Origin: an uncultured Paracoccaceae bacterium
GTDB taxonomy: Bacteria; Pseudomonadota; Alphaproteobacteria; Rhodobacterales; Rhodobacteraceae
Direction of reading: 5' to 3'
DNA length: 64,000 nucleotides
Assembly (NCBI GenBank): GCA_947495295.1
Contig: CANLYJ010000003.1
Location: 124,001 to 188,000 of the forward strand
Part shown: in pieces, positions 63,800 to 64,000 of the stretch
How positions within the stretch are numbered: the first letter of the stretch is position 1
Layout of the letters: each line of letters opens with the position of its first letter
The notes under the pieces: model-generated
The model's database searches: none
What the model saw: the letters and a program-made list of their open reading frames with translations, nothing else
What the model was told of the DNA's origin: nothing
Made by a program: the position numbers and the translations under genes

Positions 63800-64000
63800 C
63801 TACCGGTCATAAACAGAAACAGAGGTGTAATCCTTGCGTGGTCCAGTGACCCGCCAGATCGCGCGCCAGCGCGGCCAGTCGGTAAAATCATACGCGACCT
63901 GATAATGATCATCACCGCAAGGATGATCGGTGCCATCGACCTGACCCTGCGGGACAAAGCCATGAAAGGCGGCTCCATCAGCAAAGCGCACATCCACCAT
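63800..64000 (-). CDS. C-terminal part of a DUF6314-like protein (partial)
   Basis: 66 residues are visible and the frame reaches the right edge. An ATG sits at the very edge, but the sequence MVDVRFADGAAFHGFVPQG looks internal. HPCGDDHYQVAYDF, WPRWRAIWRVTGPRKDYTSVSVY resembles the conserved end of DUF6314 proteins of Rhodobacterales, whose role is unknown. The N-terminus is outside the window. Confidence 0.6.
   Translation of the reverse strand: MVDVRFADGAAFHGFVPQGQVDGTDHPCGDDHYQVAYDFTDWPRWRAIWRVTGPRKDYTSVSVYDR

Overview
The window reads as a chromosomal segment of a marine alphaproteobacterium of the Roseobacter group (Rhodobacterales). The pointers are: a complete gene cluster of the Rhodobacter capsulatus gene transfer agent (RcGTA) type; a DMSP lyase DddP with all its metal ligands; a pyruvate dehydrogenase E1 beta subunit with its own lipoyl domain; alphaproteobacterial-type acetolactate synthase; and GC-rich palindromic (REP-like) elements, some read in frame inside genes. 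There is no integrase, transposase, CRISPR array or plasmid gene. Assignments rest on reading motifs and lengths; no database search was run.

Layout. 1-8.5 kb: a LysM/solute-binding protein (cut by the left edge), a YghU-type glutathione transferase, a membrane desaturase, then the branched-chain amino acid locus: a leader peptide with an attenuator, ilvB, an intervening GT87-type membrane protein, and ilvN. 8.5-18.8 kb: nucleoside hydrolase, SelO, a DMT exporter, a DUF3179 protein, two cyclophilins (one secreted, one cytosolic), pgk, a secreted protein of unknown function behind a striking double operator, class I aldolase and ftsB. 18.9-23.6 kb: pdhA-pdhB-pdhC and cysE. 23.6-37.8 kb, minus strand: the whole GTA structural cluster, g1 to g15 including g3.5 and g10.1, with every frame open, plus a small trailing gene. 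37.9-43.4 kb: mltG, fabF, acpP, fabG, fabD (cell wall and fatty acid synthesis). 43.5-53.6 kb: a cytochrome b561-YceI fusion and a separate YceI, rpsF-rpsR-rplI, a Tat-exported cpdB, a secreted unknown, a membrane PilZ protein, trigger factor and tRNA-Leu(UAG). 53.7-64 kb: a stand-alone Hint-domain protein, NAD(P)HX repair enzyme, glnB-glnA, a lipoprotein, dddP, an exonuclease/phosphatase-family protein, an alpha/beta hydrolase-OsmC fusion, a shrunken VOC protein, bioY and a partial DUF6314-like gene.

Most genes are central metabolism: glycolysis (pgk, aldolase), pyruvate to acetyl-CoA (pdh), fatty acid synthesis (fab), branched-chain amino acids (ilv), nitrogen assimilation (glnB-glnA) and translation. 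The accessory layer is the GTA, DMSP cleavage and several exported proteins of unknown role.

The best candidates for undescribed biology are: (1) pairs of the palindrome TGAAC-N3-GTTCA in front of two unrelated secreted-protein genes; (2) two proteins 10 kb apart sharing a periplasmic helical domain with cysteines at exactly residues 25 and 132, one of which ends in a cytoplasmic PilZ domain; (3) an intergenic repeat built of 11-bp units (TTGCCGACnnn) followed at 18-19 bp by GGCGTTAACC; and (4) two adjacent perfect palindromes upstream of the GTA promoter.
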